This document shows, one piece after another, positions 10,956 through 21,980 of a stretch of 64,000 nt of DNA (positions within the stretch are counted from its first letter, which is position 1; each line of letters starts with the position of its first letter). The notes beneath the pieces are model-generated. The model made no database searches. It was not told where the DNA came from and saw only the letters and a program-made list of their open reading frames with translations. Source of the stretch: Hydra vulgaris (taxonomy: Eukaryota; Cnidaria; Hydrozoa; Anthoathecata; Hydridae); NCBI RefSeq assembly GCF_038396675.1, contig NC_088926.1, forward strand, positions 1,374,001 to 1,438,000, read 5' to 3'. The position numbers were made by a program, and so were the translations under genes.

Positions 10956-11636
10956 GAGGCTTGATTCAAAAGGCACTCTAAACTATAAAGCAAAGTCTAG
11001 AATTAAGAGGCTTGTCTAACCTCAAAACTTTCCACATCAGAGAAAAAATTATTACACATGCCAAAAAAACAACATTTCAAAAAAAGTTTCTGTGAGCTGT
11101 TTTGTTGTCACATCATTCAGGCTGGCTACACTAGTTTTTAATGGAGTAAAACACTTCTAAATATAATTTTTGCTTATTGAGTTACTAAATTTAAAATGAA
11201 TAGACAGTCAGTACTTTTTGTATTATCCTTGGGCAATTGATTATGATGCTAATGACCATTCTATTAGCTGTCTTTTCTCTTTTGGGCTAAATTCATGACT
11301 TTTGTCTTTAGTGATGAGTCAACATTTCAAGTTCTTGATAACTAGTGCCAGAATGTTCAACATTGCTCTGATTAGAAACACTTTCCCAACTGCCTGGTGA
11401 AAACTGTGAAGTATCCAACATCAGTAATGGTGTAGTCTTTAATCTCAGTCTATGGTGTTGAAAGGCTGTATGTAGTGGAGGGCACAATAAGACAGTAACT
11501 TGTACTTTATGTCAAACTTACTTGTGTTCTGAATTCTAACCTGGATTTTTTTATTTATTTTACAGGTATTACTGTTATGAAATTAATATTGAACTGATGT
11601 TAAACTAAACAATTGAACTATTGCACTTTTTAAGTA
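10956..11636. other. Non-coding stretch inside the MULE
   Basis: I see no gene, repeat or RNA here beyond scattered stops in all frames. It may be unrecognised internal sequence of the transposase relic that follows. Confidence 0.4.
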
Positions 11637-11639
11637 ATG

Positions 11640-12690
11640 AACTATAAACTAAACTATAAAATGGCATCATCCAGTTTGAGATCCGCTCCTAAGCACAAGC
11701 TTATTGGAAAGCCAATTTCTCAGTTATCTATTTTTTCTTGCATCATGAGTGGAGTAGATGTAATGACAGCAGCAAAAAAAAATAAGAAAAAAGCAACGAG
11801 AGGAATGAAAGAAAAAAAGAAAAAAATGACATTGATGGAACAAAGGAAAATGTGGATTGCATAGCTGTTATTGTTACCGGGAATGGCCAGGAAAGACTGT
11901 TGGCTAATCCAAAAATTGATAGGCTCAGGCAAATGTCTGTGTTAAAGTAATTGAGAAATGGAATCTGTGCTCACAGATCAAAAGGCTTGTATTCAACACA
12001 ACAGCTAGAAATACAGGGCTTTATAATGGTGCATGTGTTAGAATTGAACTAGCTCTTTGAACTGAAATGGTCTAGATTGCATGCCGTCATCCTATTGTGG
12101 AAGTTATTCTTTTAAGTGTTTTGACGCCTCTGTTTGATCCGATTGAAGGTCTATTAACTGTATTTTTACGTTTATCTTTCTGGTGTCTCAGTAAATACAA
12201 AGACTGGGAGAAATTTCAAGCTCCTGGTCCAACACATCATGCACGATAGATAGCAAAAGCCATTTACATACTGAAAATCTTTATAAGAATCTTTCTTTAT
12301 AAGAATCAGTTCAAGTTGACTGCTCATGAATTCAAGAATATCACAGATTTGGCTCTGCTTGTCAGTCTTGTTTATGTCAACCAGTGGAATGAAGCACCAC
12401 TTGGAGTCCAAGCCCCTCTCAACGACAGATTGTCAAATCTGAAGACCTATTCGAACAAGTTTGTTGCCACCAGCACAGCGGACATCTGAGACAGTCTTCG
12501 AGAAGTTTTATGAACTGGCTACACACATGGCATTCATAAATGATGTAGCTGAATGAGGGATCATTTTTATTAAAAATCACAATGACACACTGACAAAGAA
12601 CGAGGAACAGAAGCAGTTTGTTTTTTAATTGGTCAAACCATCGCAATTTGACAAACCTCAAGAATTTTTTAACTCCATCAAAGAAATCAC
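11640..12690 (+). pseudogene. Relic of a second transposase-like gene (HHARW/NEAPL-type family)
   Basis: The translation switches frame repeatedly but retains ordered family phrases: LLANPKIDRLRQ (about 11895), RLVFNTTARNTGLYNGACV (about 11975), CRHPIVEVILLSV, KFQAPGPTHHAR then IAKAIYILKIF (about 12210-12290), YVNQWNEAPLGVQAPLNDR (about 12370-12425), and the stretch after 12470. I recognise this as a transposon-encoded protein common in Hydra and arthropods that has FDTTASNTG and HHARWMAKAIY blocks; I cannot name the superfamily. A Lys-rich N-terminal stretch precedes it. It sits between MULE exons, so it is a later insertion. No clear TIRs were found. Confidence 0.65.
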
Positions 12691-13060
12691 TTAAGTAGTA
12701 GATTATCTACTGTGGAATTATATAAAAATTTATTTAAAAACTGTATATAAAACTATATAAAACTATAAAAACAGTCAAATTTTAAAATTAAATTCTGATT
12801 TAGATTGTAATTTTCAATTAAAATTTTTCATTACAACTTTAATATAATTTTTTAATTTTAATTTAATTGATAATTTTAATTTTAAGTTTCAAATCAATAA
12901 TCAACATTTGACAAAAACTATTTTATTTGAGATAATCCAAAAACTATCAAATGGGTTGAACTCTAAATGTTGTTTTCATTAAAATTTGCACAGCTGTTAT
13001 AATCAAAAACAAAACAAAAATGGAACTGAAATCTGTTACTTTATTTTTGTGGGCCATCCT
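12691..13060. other. AT-rich non-coding stretch
   Basis: No gene is seen; (A/T)-rich with loose AATTTTAATT repetition. Confidence 0.5.

Positions 13061-13263
<203 letters not shown>

Positions 13264-13341
<78 letters not shown>
13264..13341. repeat. (TA)n microsatellite
   Basis: About 78 bp of pure TA, ending at the splice acceptor TTAATTAG of the next MULE exon. Confidence 0.95.
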
Positions 13342-13343
<2 letters not shown>

Positions 13344-13348
13344 ATTAG

Positions 13349-13504
13349 GTTCTGCACTTGATGAAATAAAGACAGTGCTTGATTTTCCAGGAAGTCTTTA
13401 TCACATTGATGCCAATACAGACGGACAAGTTGAATGCATAACTTAGACAACAACTGAGCAAATAATGCTCCTTCAAAAATTTCCTGATGTAATAATGATG
13501 GATG
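13349..13504 (+). pseudogene. MULE transposase exon (start of catalytic domain)
   Basis: Starts after ATTTAATTAG with phase matching the exon that ends at 10306. It encodes SALDEIKTVLDFPGSLYHI and, after one TAG stop, FPDVIMMDG. The Asp of MMDG is the likely first catalytic acid of the MULE DDE domain (family knowledge). Confidence 0.65.
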
Positions 13505-13644
13505 GTACTTATTTATTTTACAAAATATAATGCATTGTTTTTTTATTAGGAACTGAATTTTTTTTTTACCTAATTTATAATAAATTTTTTATAAATTTAT
13601 AAATTTTTTACTTATAATACTTAATTCCATTAACTAATGTATAG

Positions 13645-13935
13645 GTAAATAATCTCTTCATGCCTCAATACACACTTGCTGTAGTAGATCAACACGGGAT
13701 GGGCGACCTGTAATATAATCAAGAGTGTATCATGAGGACCAAGCTCATCTTAGAATGTTTCTGATACAATCACAAGAGTTGGTTTTAATACATTCTCAAC
13801 ATCCATTTTTGTAATTGATAAGGCTCAAGCTGAAATCTCAGTGTTGCAGACTATTAATAACCCAGATAACCGAATTTTGCTTTGTAGATTTCATGTATCT
13901 AAGTCATTTATACATGAAATAAAAAAAGTAGTTTA
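13645..13935 (+). pseudogene. MULE transposase catalytic core (frameshifted)
   Basis: VNNLFMPQYTLAVVDQHGMG follows the TATAG acceptor. VIDKAQAEISVLQ and LLCRFHVSKSFIHEIKK complete the conserved order of the MULE domain. The Asp in VIDKA and the CRFH block are the family signature. At least two frame changes are needed. Confidence 0.7.
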
Positions 13936-14159
13936 ATGACAAAGAATCTTTATATAAGGTTAGTTTTAAATAATTCTAGTTAATTGTATCAAAAAAATAA
14001 TAAAAATTAAAATAATGCTTTGAAAGTTGTCAACTTTTTTGACAATAGATGTTTCATGACTTTGTATGCCTTATATATATACAAGTAATTTTATTTCAAT
14101 TTCAATCATTTAATTTATGGTTAATTGTTTTTGAATATTATTTACATACTTAACTGTCA

Positions 14160-14346
14160 GGCTACGAAAAGGTTGTTATATGGTAACCAGAAAACATGTG
14201 ATGAAGCTTTGTTGAATATACAAGAGACCTTCCCAGAGTTTTACACACACTTAACAAATAGCTGGTTGATGATGGCTGAAATGTTTATGGGCTACAAAAG
14301 AAAAGGGCTACTCCACATCGATAATCACACCAATAATAGATTGGAA
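14160..14346 (+). pseudogene. MULE transposase exon (post-catalytic region)
   Basis: Encodes ATKRLLYGNQKTCDEALLN, then FPEFYTHLTNSWLMMAEMF, and ends NHTNNRLER before a GTTTGA donor. The NxTNNRxE phrase is the conserved tail block of MULE and ZSWIM3-like transposase domains. Confidence 0.7.
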
Positions 14347-14820
14347 CGGTTTGATTTGTTTTCTATTTTGTTATAAAGTTAAATGCTATTAAATGGCTGG
14401 AATCAGTCTGCCAACAATCTGGAGAGTTGGAACTGCAGGTAAAAATAATAAAATCCATTATCAATTTAATAAATAATTAATCATTTTTTTTAATAAGTTA
14501 AACTAAAGTTATACTTGCACAAGGCTGGAAGGCTGGGGCCAATATAGTCAAGGAAGCATTTTTTAATTTAATTTTTATTGTAACTCTCTTAACTCTGAAA
14601 TACAATCTCCAAGGAAATAAAGATGCTAGTTAAACAACATATTTTTAGGTAGCGTCGAACTGTAAACCACTTAATAATGAAGCAAGAATCTTATTACCTA
14701 ATTTTACCTCATGAAATTTTACATATTACCTCATGAAATCTACTGATAAATTATTGACATTTATTTTCTTTATGTGCAATCCATGACTTGTAATCATAAT
14801 GCTATTTAAATTTTGTACAG

Positions 14821-15263
14821 GTTCAACAGCACCATTCTGAAGATGATGTTATTTTAGAAAATCTTTTTCAGACAAATGTTGAAATATTTCCTGAAAATTC
14901 TTCTGCGACATTAGAATGTGTTTTGCCTGTATAAAATCAAGTTTCTCTACAAACAAACTCTGTAACTACATTAAACATTTCCCCAACAATTACATGTGAG
15001 ACTCTTCATGTTGAAAGATTGCAGACAAATGTTGAAATATTTCCAGCTGTAAAAAAACAGAGACTTTTTTACAACGTAACAAAACCTCTTAAGAAACTTG
15101 GGATTTATGAAAAAGGTTTTATTCGTTTAACTTGGTTCGTCAAAGATTCTATTGCACAAAATTTATTACAAAGTGGTAGTAAGATCTCAAGTCATGATCT
15201 TTTTCCTACTGTACCTTATATCATTAATGATAAAAGAGCTAATTTACACGAATTTAAACAGTA
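14821..15263 (+). pseudogene. MULE transposase tail exon
   Basis: After a TTTTGTACAG acceptor the frame reads VQQHSEDDVILENLFQTNV, with one stop near 14932, then KKQRLFYNVTKPLKKLGIY and PYIINDKRANLHEFKQ. The phrase LQTNVEIFP occurs twice, pointing to an internal duplication. It links directly to the zinc finger that follows in a shifted frame. Confidence 0.55.
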
Positions 15264-15480
15264 AATTTTGATGAGTCTGCTTGGGCAGAAATTGAAGTAC
15301 GATGTAAGAGCACTTCATCCAATAGTTGGCCATGTTATCATTGTCAACAAATTCAATCAGCAAGTAAACTTCAAAAGTGAATTCAGTGCGATCACTGTTT
15401 ATATTGGTATCATTACTATTGTGTTGGTATTTCAAGAAAACCGAAAGGTCACTGGTTTTGTATGGATTACAAACCTAATT
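15264..15480 (+). pseudogene. PHD-type zinc finger fused to the MULE transposase
   Basis: The frame from 15264 reads FDESAWAEIEVRCKS, then WPCYHCQQI, a TGA stop, and IQCDHCLYWYHYYCVGI, and ends GHWFCMDYKP. Spacing C-x2-C, C-x2-C-x4-H-x2-C and W-x-C-x2-(C) is that of a PHD finger, a chromatin-reading module. The last Cys is Tyr and one internal stop is present. Confidence 0.7.
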
Positions 15481-15500
15481 GAAAAGATTATAATTTTATT

Positions 15501-15502
<2 letters not shown>

Positions 15503-15592
<90 letters not shown>
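15503..15592. repeat. (TA)n microsatellite
   Basis: About 90 bp of pure TA. Confidence 0.95.
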
Positions 15593-15596
<4 letters not shown>

Positions 15597-15943
15597 TAAT
15601 AGTAAAATGATAGTTTAATATATTAGCGTGTATATAACTTAACGATAGGTAGATACTAATTATAATTTGTCTTTTATTAATACTTATTAAAATTAGTTAG
15701 TCTTTAGTTACTCTCTGCAGTAGTGCTGGAGGGTATGATAACATATCTGCAAGGTAAACAGCTTTAAACCTTTCATTCATTATATAAAGACTGTATAAAG
15801 CTGTCTTGACTATTAGCTAAGCTCTGTAACATAAGCGCAACTTAGAGGCTCCTTCTAGAAATGTTTTATTTCTATTTTGTAATTGGAATGGTTATAATGT
15901 ACGCTTTATAATATATACTAAATATATATATATATATATATAT
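15593..15943. other. Non-coding spacer ending in a short (TA)n run
   Basis: No gene is seen. TA run at about 15922-15943 directly abuts the foldback element. Confidence 0.5.
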
Positions 15944-16571
15944 CAAGCGCGGATTCAGCTCTTTTTGGTGTTTAAGATAGCTATCTTCCTAACATGAAAC
16001 AAACTCCAAAAATTTATATGTTTATATTTTTGTCAAATAAGAATGGTTTGAAAAAAATTGCGATGATTAGAGTCTAGGAACGAAAAAGCCCTAAAATTTC
16101 GGCCACAACTGCCCCAAACAAGAGAGCAGCAAGTTTGTAAAATATTTTTTATACTATTCTTAAATAAATTTATATTCATCGATAAATGCTAAATTTTATA
16201 AATAATCTCTTAGCGTTCAAAAATTATGACCTTATAAAATTTGTAACTCCCGTCAAATTGAGGGGGGTTCAAACTTTGTGTAGCCATAATTATAGAACAA
16301 TAAGAGATTATTGTATGAAATTTAGAATTTATTCATGAATATAAATTTATTTAAGAATAGTTCAAAAAATATTTTATGAACTTGTTGCTCTCTTGTTTGA
16401 GGCAGTTATGGCCAAAATTTTAGGGCTTTTTTGTTCCCAAACTCCAATCATTGCAATTTTTTGTAATGCATCCTTATTTGATATAAGTATAAACATATAA
16501 ATTTTTGGAGTTGTTTTCCATTTTAGGAAGTTAGTTATTTCAAACATCAAAAAAAGCTGGATCCGCGCCTG
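15944..16571. mobile_element. Foldback MITE (whole element is one inverted repeat)
   Basis: The left end CAAGCGCGGATTCAGC pairs with the right end GCTGGATCCGCGCCTG. The pairing continues over about 310 bp on each side to a centre near 16258 (TCAAATTGAGGGGGGTT). Both ends abut TA-rich sequence. A second copy is at 21421-21808. There is no coding capacity, so it is a non-autonomous DNA element. Confidence 0.85.
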
Positions 16572-17479
16572 TATATAATAAATTTTATGAAAATTATATA
16601 CTAAATTATGTATTTAGTATAATATAATTTAACATATCATATTTATAATAAAATAGTATAGCATGATTGAAAGTGTAAAGTGGATAGAGTAATTCTTTAA
16701 TTATGGAAATTCTCGTAATATGAGCTAACTTTATTAGTATTTTAATTATCACAATATGAGATTGTCAATCATGTTGTTAGGATATTGAAACTGCTCTAAA
16801 TGTAATAAAAATAAACTCTATATATCTTATCGTTCGACTTTAAGTTAGCGCTTCACCAAGCAAGCCTTTTACCTATTAAAATTATTTCCAAGTACCTATT
16901 AGTAAAACTCTCCCTTTTATTAAGGAAGTTTTTTTTCTTCTCCATATTAAAAGCCAAGGATTGTCGACCGTGTTTTATATATAGATATGTACATTTATGT
17001 TCTTTTGCTCAACCTAAGTAGTTAAACTTCCTCCAATTTCATAGGGATCCTTCTCCGCTTACACATTTTTGCACCACAAATGTGTATCTAAAGAATTTAG
17101 TAAATTTAAACCAAACAATATTACTACCATGTTCTTTACAATTTACTTATTTTTCCATGAACACACTTTCTGCAATATTTGCTTACCACTTAAGTTGTCG
17201 AAATTACTACATACCATCTATTCTTAGAGATGACTAAAGAAGTGTCCTAAATAAATAAAAAAGCGTGTGCAATATGGTTGACATTGTGACAAGAGACATT
17301 TATTTTTAATCTATATTCGACATTTGGCATTTTTTTTGTAAACACAACCAAAATGCTTTTAAAAATCGGTAGGTTTTCAAAAAATATAGCCAAAATCATA
17401 TGAAAATTGTTGCAAACTGCCAATATTTATTACGATAAATTTTGTTACTTTCCTAGGAATATATCAAAAATTCGTCATG
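16572..17479. other. AT-rich internal MULE sequence
   Basis: No gene or clear repeat is seen in this 0.9 kb. Confidence 0.4.
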
Positions 17480-17594
17480 TATAAGATACGTTAAAAGTAG
17501 CCAAAATCATTTCTTAACTTCCATGAGTTTTCACGGAAATTAGCCAAAATTGCTTCTTAATTTCCGTGAATTTTCTCGGAAAATAACATTAAGT
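17480..17594 (-). repeat. Right terminal inverted repeat of the large MULE
   Basis: Reverse complement reads ACTTAATGTTATTTTCCGAG, AAAATTCACGGAAATTAAG, then AAGCAATTTTGGCTAATTTCC. It matches the left end at 1742-1830 with short gaps. Confidence 0.7.
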
Positions 17595-17602
17595 ATCTTT
17601 TA
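17595..17602. repeat. Target site duplication, right copy (ATCTTTTA)
   Basis: Identical to 1734-1741 and directly outside the right terminal repeat. Confidence 0.75.
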
Positions 17603-18098
17603 GACCTAAATAGTTTTCAAAAAATTTTTTTACCTTGGTTTCGCTGTCATCCCAATTTTCACCTTCGCTTTTTTTAATTCCATCGATTCTCAAATTATTT
17701 TGCCGGGATCGATCCTCTATCTCTCTTAATTTGTTAGTAATTTTATTAAATGCAGATTCATTGATCTGGGTAACGCTTATTGTATTACATTGTTCTGGTA
17801 ACGCTTATTGTATCCTGTGAAGTAATGACGCTCTTTATTTTTTCTTCTATAAGTTGTTCATGAAAGTTTAAACTCACTTTAATATCCTCAACTTCTTTTT
17901 CTATCGATTTTATTTTCTTACTATTTTTACTGATATGTGTTTCAACTTTATCCAAGCTCTCGAATAAAATATTTGTGCTCAAGCTTGAATTGTTTAAAAC
18001 ATTTTTTCTTGCTGTTCAATCATGTCGTCGGTTTCCTTCTTAAACTCCTTAAACATTTTTTTTGACATTTTCTTAATTTGTTCAATCGTAACTGCCAT
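17595..18098 (-). pseudogene. LINE ORF1 protein, N-terminal half
   Basis: Begins at the ATG at 18098 (MAVTIEQIKKMSKKMFKEFK). A predicted coiled coil (HISKNSKKIKSIEKEVEDIK) is followed by REIEDRSRQNNLRIDGIK, the signature just before the RRM in L1-type ORF1 proteins. It ends with FENYLGLKD exactly at the target duplication; the continuation is at 1437-1741. A 28-bp tandem duplication containing GGTAACGCTTATTGTAT (about 17768-17815) and a shift near 17985 also break it. ORF2 of this LINE is not seen in the window. Confidence 0.8.
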
Positions 18099-18111
18099 AA
18101 TTATTTTAATA

Positions 18112-19050
18112 TTATATAAACGTTTTTAAATTTTATTATTTTTCAAATTAATTTAACTTAACTCTTTTCTTTATTTTTTATTCTTTTCCACGCTGTTAAA
18201 ACGCGTCCGTTCACGTTGACCATAATGATATGATTAGCGTAATGGAGTAGTACCAGGACCCTTTAAGAAATGGGGAAAAAAATTTAATTCAAGTTTTTAC
18301 TATGTTCAATAAAATAAATGCATTTTTATATGTATTGAGAACACCTAAACTTTATCAAGTACTTTTAAAAATTGATGCCTACCATCGAACATAACCGCCA
18401 GTAAATATGAGTTTGTTAGAAAACATGTCCAAATAGCCACCATTGTCAGAGCGTTTGTTGAGCTATTGTATTATTAAGACTAAATACAAAACAGTATTTG
18501 GTTCTTGAGAAAAAGAATCAAATACTGTTCTTGCATAATCTTTTCTAATTTCTGTATTAGTGCGATAGAGCACGTGAGATAAAGCACTTGACCTTTTTTT
18601 ATCGAACGTAATGAATATTTTTCTAGGTCGATAGAAAACTAAGTTTTGTGAAGCTTCATTTTCAATACTAGCGCGTTAAGGTGGGAATTAAAATAAATTA
18701 TTTTATTTTTGCTTCTGCTTGGTATACTAAAGCATTCATTAAGTCGTATTTGCTGCTAATGATTATGAATTTATCTTTATCCTCATTCTAGAAACCTTTT
18801 CAAAGGCATTATTTATTCAAATGGTTTTCATTATTCAAAACGTTGTTAACAGAATAATTTTAAAATTTTTTCAAAATCTTTTTTTAAAAACTATCAACAT
18901 AACCATTCGATTTTTTTTAAATCTTTTTATAATTTTCGTTTACTCAACTAGATTATTTATTTACTAGTCGAGAAGAAAACATAGCAATAGCAGAGCTAAT
19001 CGAGACAAGTTCCCTTCGCACCGAGGTACTACTCATACGCCGAGTAGGCG
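18112..19050. other. Non-coding AT-rich stretch with one hairpin
   Basis: A hairpin with 16-bp arms and one mismatch (ACAGTATTTGGTTCTT / AAGAATCAAATACTGT) lies at 18491-18528. The first part may be the 5' UTR of the interrupted LINE. Nothing else was recognised. Confidence 0.45.
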
Positions 19051-19099
19051 GAGCTGGGATTTGAACATGCAATCTATATGCAACCTGCAATATTAAACC

Positions 19100-19980
19100 T
19101 ACAATATGAACCTGCAATTGTAATGGAACCACGTCTTTTTCTCATTTCTATGAATGATTTAAGCAAAGCTTTTACTCAACTAGATACAATTTTATTTTTA
19201 GGTGACACAAATCTATTTTATGCACATAATGATATAATTAATCTTTTAAGTCAGTAAACAAAGAGTTATTAAATCGTACTGAATGGTTTAATGCAAACAA
19301 ATCTCTACATGTAACAAAAACGAAATATATCTTTTTCAATCGTATTCATGATCGAGATAAAAATTCTTTAAAACTTCCAAAACTTTGTATTGCCAATCAA
19401 GACATAAAAAAAGAAATCACTTTAAAATTTCTCGGCGTACTTTTTAATGAAAACGTGACGTGGAGAGATCACATACACTATCTCGATAATAAAATCTCAA
19501 GAAACATTGGTCTATATTGTAGAGCAAAGACTTTTTTAAATCCGACTTGCTTAAAACTTTTATATTTCTAATTCATTAAACGCCATCTTAATTACGCAAA
19601 TATTGCTGGTGCATTACAATTAAAAAATAAATTAAAAAACTATTTACACATTGGTAAATGGTTTTTTATTTTTATTTTTTTAACGGTTTACACTTTCCCA
19701 AGTATAATTTGTGTAAATAATGCTTGGGAATGTGTAAATATCTATCATCTTCTTATGTTTATCTTCAAAGTTAATAAAAGTATAGCTCCTAAAATGTTTT
19801 ACCCACTATTCAAAATAAATCAGAACAGATATCTAACTAGATTCTCAAACAACAGTTACATTCAACCCAAAAGTTATTTTGCGGCGACTGAATTTTCAAT
19901 TTTTACTAGAGGGCCAAAATTATGGAATAAAATATTTATTTATGAACTTATATTAATCGCAACGCTTAAAGAGTTTTAGA
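19100..19980 (+). pseudogene. LINE reverse transcriptase, C-terminal relic
   Basis: PLFLISMNDLSKAFT and then LFLGDTNLFYAHNDI correspond to the region around the RT catalytic motif, where the expected YADD-type block has become FLGDT. It is followed in other frames by KSLHVTKTKYIFFNRIH, LKFLGVLFNENVTWRDHI and ISRNIGLYCRAKTFL, and then FTRGPKLWNKI at 19920. The order is that of the RT thumb and C-terminal region. Many frameshifts are present, and a hairpin at 19687-19738 interrupts it. Confidence 0.75.
19687..19738. repeat. Hairpin with 16-bp arms
   Basis: TTTACACTTTCCCAAG (19687-19702) pairs with CTTGGGAATGTGTAAA (19723-19738), one mismatch. It belongs to a short insertion inside the LINE relic, since TTTACACATTGG also starts near 19643. 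Confidence 0.7.
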
Positions 19981-20880
19981 ACAATCTGAAGCAAAGCTAT
20001 CAATAAACGACGCAGCCCTCAAATTTTTCTAAAGTATAAATGGTTGCTTCTGATAAACTTACCCAACAATTAGTGGTTTGTCATTATCAGCTTGAGAGTT
20101 TTAGAAACGATTGTGTCACTTGTTATTGCTTCTATTCTTCTTTTATAAAAACTTATGATTTATAAAAGTTCTCCAGATATTTCATGGTATATGCTAGTGT
20201 AAAAGGAAAACTTCAAGTTTATGCGTATTTACCTGCATGTTTTTTAATAACTTTTTTTTTCTATTTTATTTATTTTGTTGTTTAACAAAAATAATCAACA
20301 TACATATATACAAGAAAAAATATATATTTCCGAAGAACGAAGAAGACAGTAAAATTTTGTCAACAAGCACCGTTTTTGTATATAAAATAGAAACTTTTCT
20401 ATTTACAATGATCTTTATGAAATAAAGAATTAAACAGACAGGGGCTCAAACAAGATAAAGATTGCATTACGTCATTTAGATATTATATTATTAACCATAA
20501 TCGTCGTAAAACTGCTGCGCTGATCGGTTAAGCAAATAAAGATAAAAAACTGAAATATTAAAATCAAATAACTTCAGAGTTACTCAAGCACATATGAAAC
20601 TCAAATATTTAAAACTTCTTTTTTGATTTGAAATTTAAATGAACTTAATGACTTTGCCATACATTTAAATCCTTTTTGATAAATATTCCATATATTTAGA
20701 CCTCGATATGTAATGTTATATTCAGTATATTTATTAAAGTTTTGAGGCAGTTTATAAGTTACTTATATTTGCTCTTAGATAATAGTTTTCATTTCTATTT
20801 ATTTCAAACTAAGGTTTTTAGGAGAGATATTATTGAATCGATGCATAAAAATTAAATGCTGATAGATAATTGTTTCGAAA
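19981..20880. other. AT-rich non-coding stretch
   Basis: No gene or recognisable repeat is seen. Confidence 0.4.
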
Positions 20881-20887
20881 ATATTTA

Positions 20888-20957
20888 TCATTTTCATATC
20901 ATTCATTATAGGTTTAGCGTGTTCACGCTAAACCTATAATGAATGATATGAAAATGA
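20888..20957. repeat. Perfect 34-bp hairpin with 2-nt loop
   Basis: Arm 20888-20921 (begins TCATTTTCATATC, ends TTTAGCGTG) is the exact reverse complement of 20924-20957; the loop is TT. It abuts a second hairpin. Confidence 0.9.
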
Positions 20958-21010
20958 ACCTTTAGAGCTAATGATTCTGCAGGCATGTTGAATCATTAGC
21001 TCTAAAGGTT
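20957..21010. repeat. Perfect 21-bp hairpin with 12-nt loop
   Basis: Arm AACCTTTAGAGCTAATGATT plus C (20957-20977) is the exact reverse complement of 20990-21010; loop TGCAGGCATGTT. It starts on the last base of the preceding hairpin. Confidence 0.9.
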
Positions 21011-21300
21011 ATATTATATATATTAATTAGGTTTTATAATATATATTAGTTTAAGACTTTATTTATTGATTTACGAACAAACTCGACACATCATACCAAT
21101 TATATTGGTGATCTTAGATTGAATATATCTTATTTTAGAAAGCATGGATAAATTCTCATCAGCATTTCCTAAGAATCTTACACTGACTTGTTTTTTACTC
21201 ATTTATCATTTAAGATATAGTCAGGTCAACTTAAAACGAAGGTTTTCTTCTTGTGATTTTTTATGAAATAATATGTAGTTATTTATGGAATATTATGTAG

Positions 21301-21385
21301 TTTGTTTTCTCTGAGTTAAGCGAGAGTTTATTTTCTCTGAGTTAAGCGAGATTTTGTTTTCTCTGAGTTACGCGAGAGTTTATTA
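21301..21385. repeat. Tandem repeat, about 27 bp x 3
   Basis: The unit TTTTCTCTGAGTTAAGCGAG recurs three times with small changes (TTACGCGAG in the third). Confidence 0.75.
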
Positions 21386-21420
21386 GCCCTAAACCAATGA
21401 TTTTTATGATTTTTTTTTAT

Positions 21421-21808
21421 AAAGTCTTTAGAAAAATGTTATCTATTAGCGTTTAAAAATTATTACCATATAAAATTTGCAACCCCCTCAAATTGAGGGG
21501 GTTTAAACTTTATATGGTCATAATTTTTGAACGCTAAAATATTTTAAAATGAAGTCTAAAATTTATCGATGAATATAAGTCTAGTTAAGAATAGTACAAT
21601 AAATACTTCATCAATTTGTTGCTCTCACGTTTGGGGCAGGAGGGGGCGAAATTTTTGGGGCTTTTTTGTACCCAGCCTTCAATCATCGCAATTTTTTGCA
21701 AACCCTCATTATTTGACATAAGTATAAACATATAAATGTTTGGAGTTTGCTCCATGTCTGGAAGTTACCTATCTCGAACACCAAAAAATTCTTTCTACGC
21801 CTCTGGTT
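21421..21808. mobile_element. Foldback MITE, left-truncated second copy
   Basis: From the centre at about 21490 (TCAAATTGAGGGGGTTTAAAC) to the right end (CTACGCCTCTGG) it follows the right arm of the element at 15944-16571 closely. Shared phrases include GAACGCTAAAATATT / TTGTTGCTCTC / AGTATAAACATATAAAT. The left arm is present for only about 70 bp. Confidence 0.75.
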
Positions 21809-21980
21809 GTCTATCCATCTTAGTAATATAATTAATTGCTTATGCGTTTTTGATACCTATTTTTTTCCAGAGTTGGTAATTTCGCTAATAATAAAAATAA
21901 AATAAGATTGAGTAGAGAAAGAAAGTTTTTAATTTGCAGCTATTTAATCTTTTGTTTAACAAAAATATGCAATGTATATA

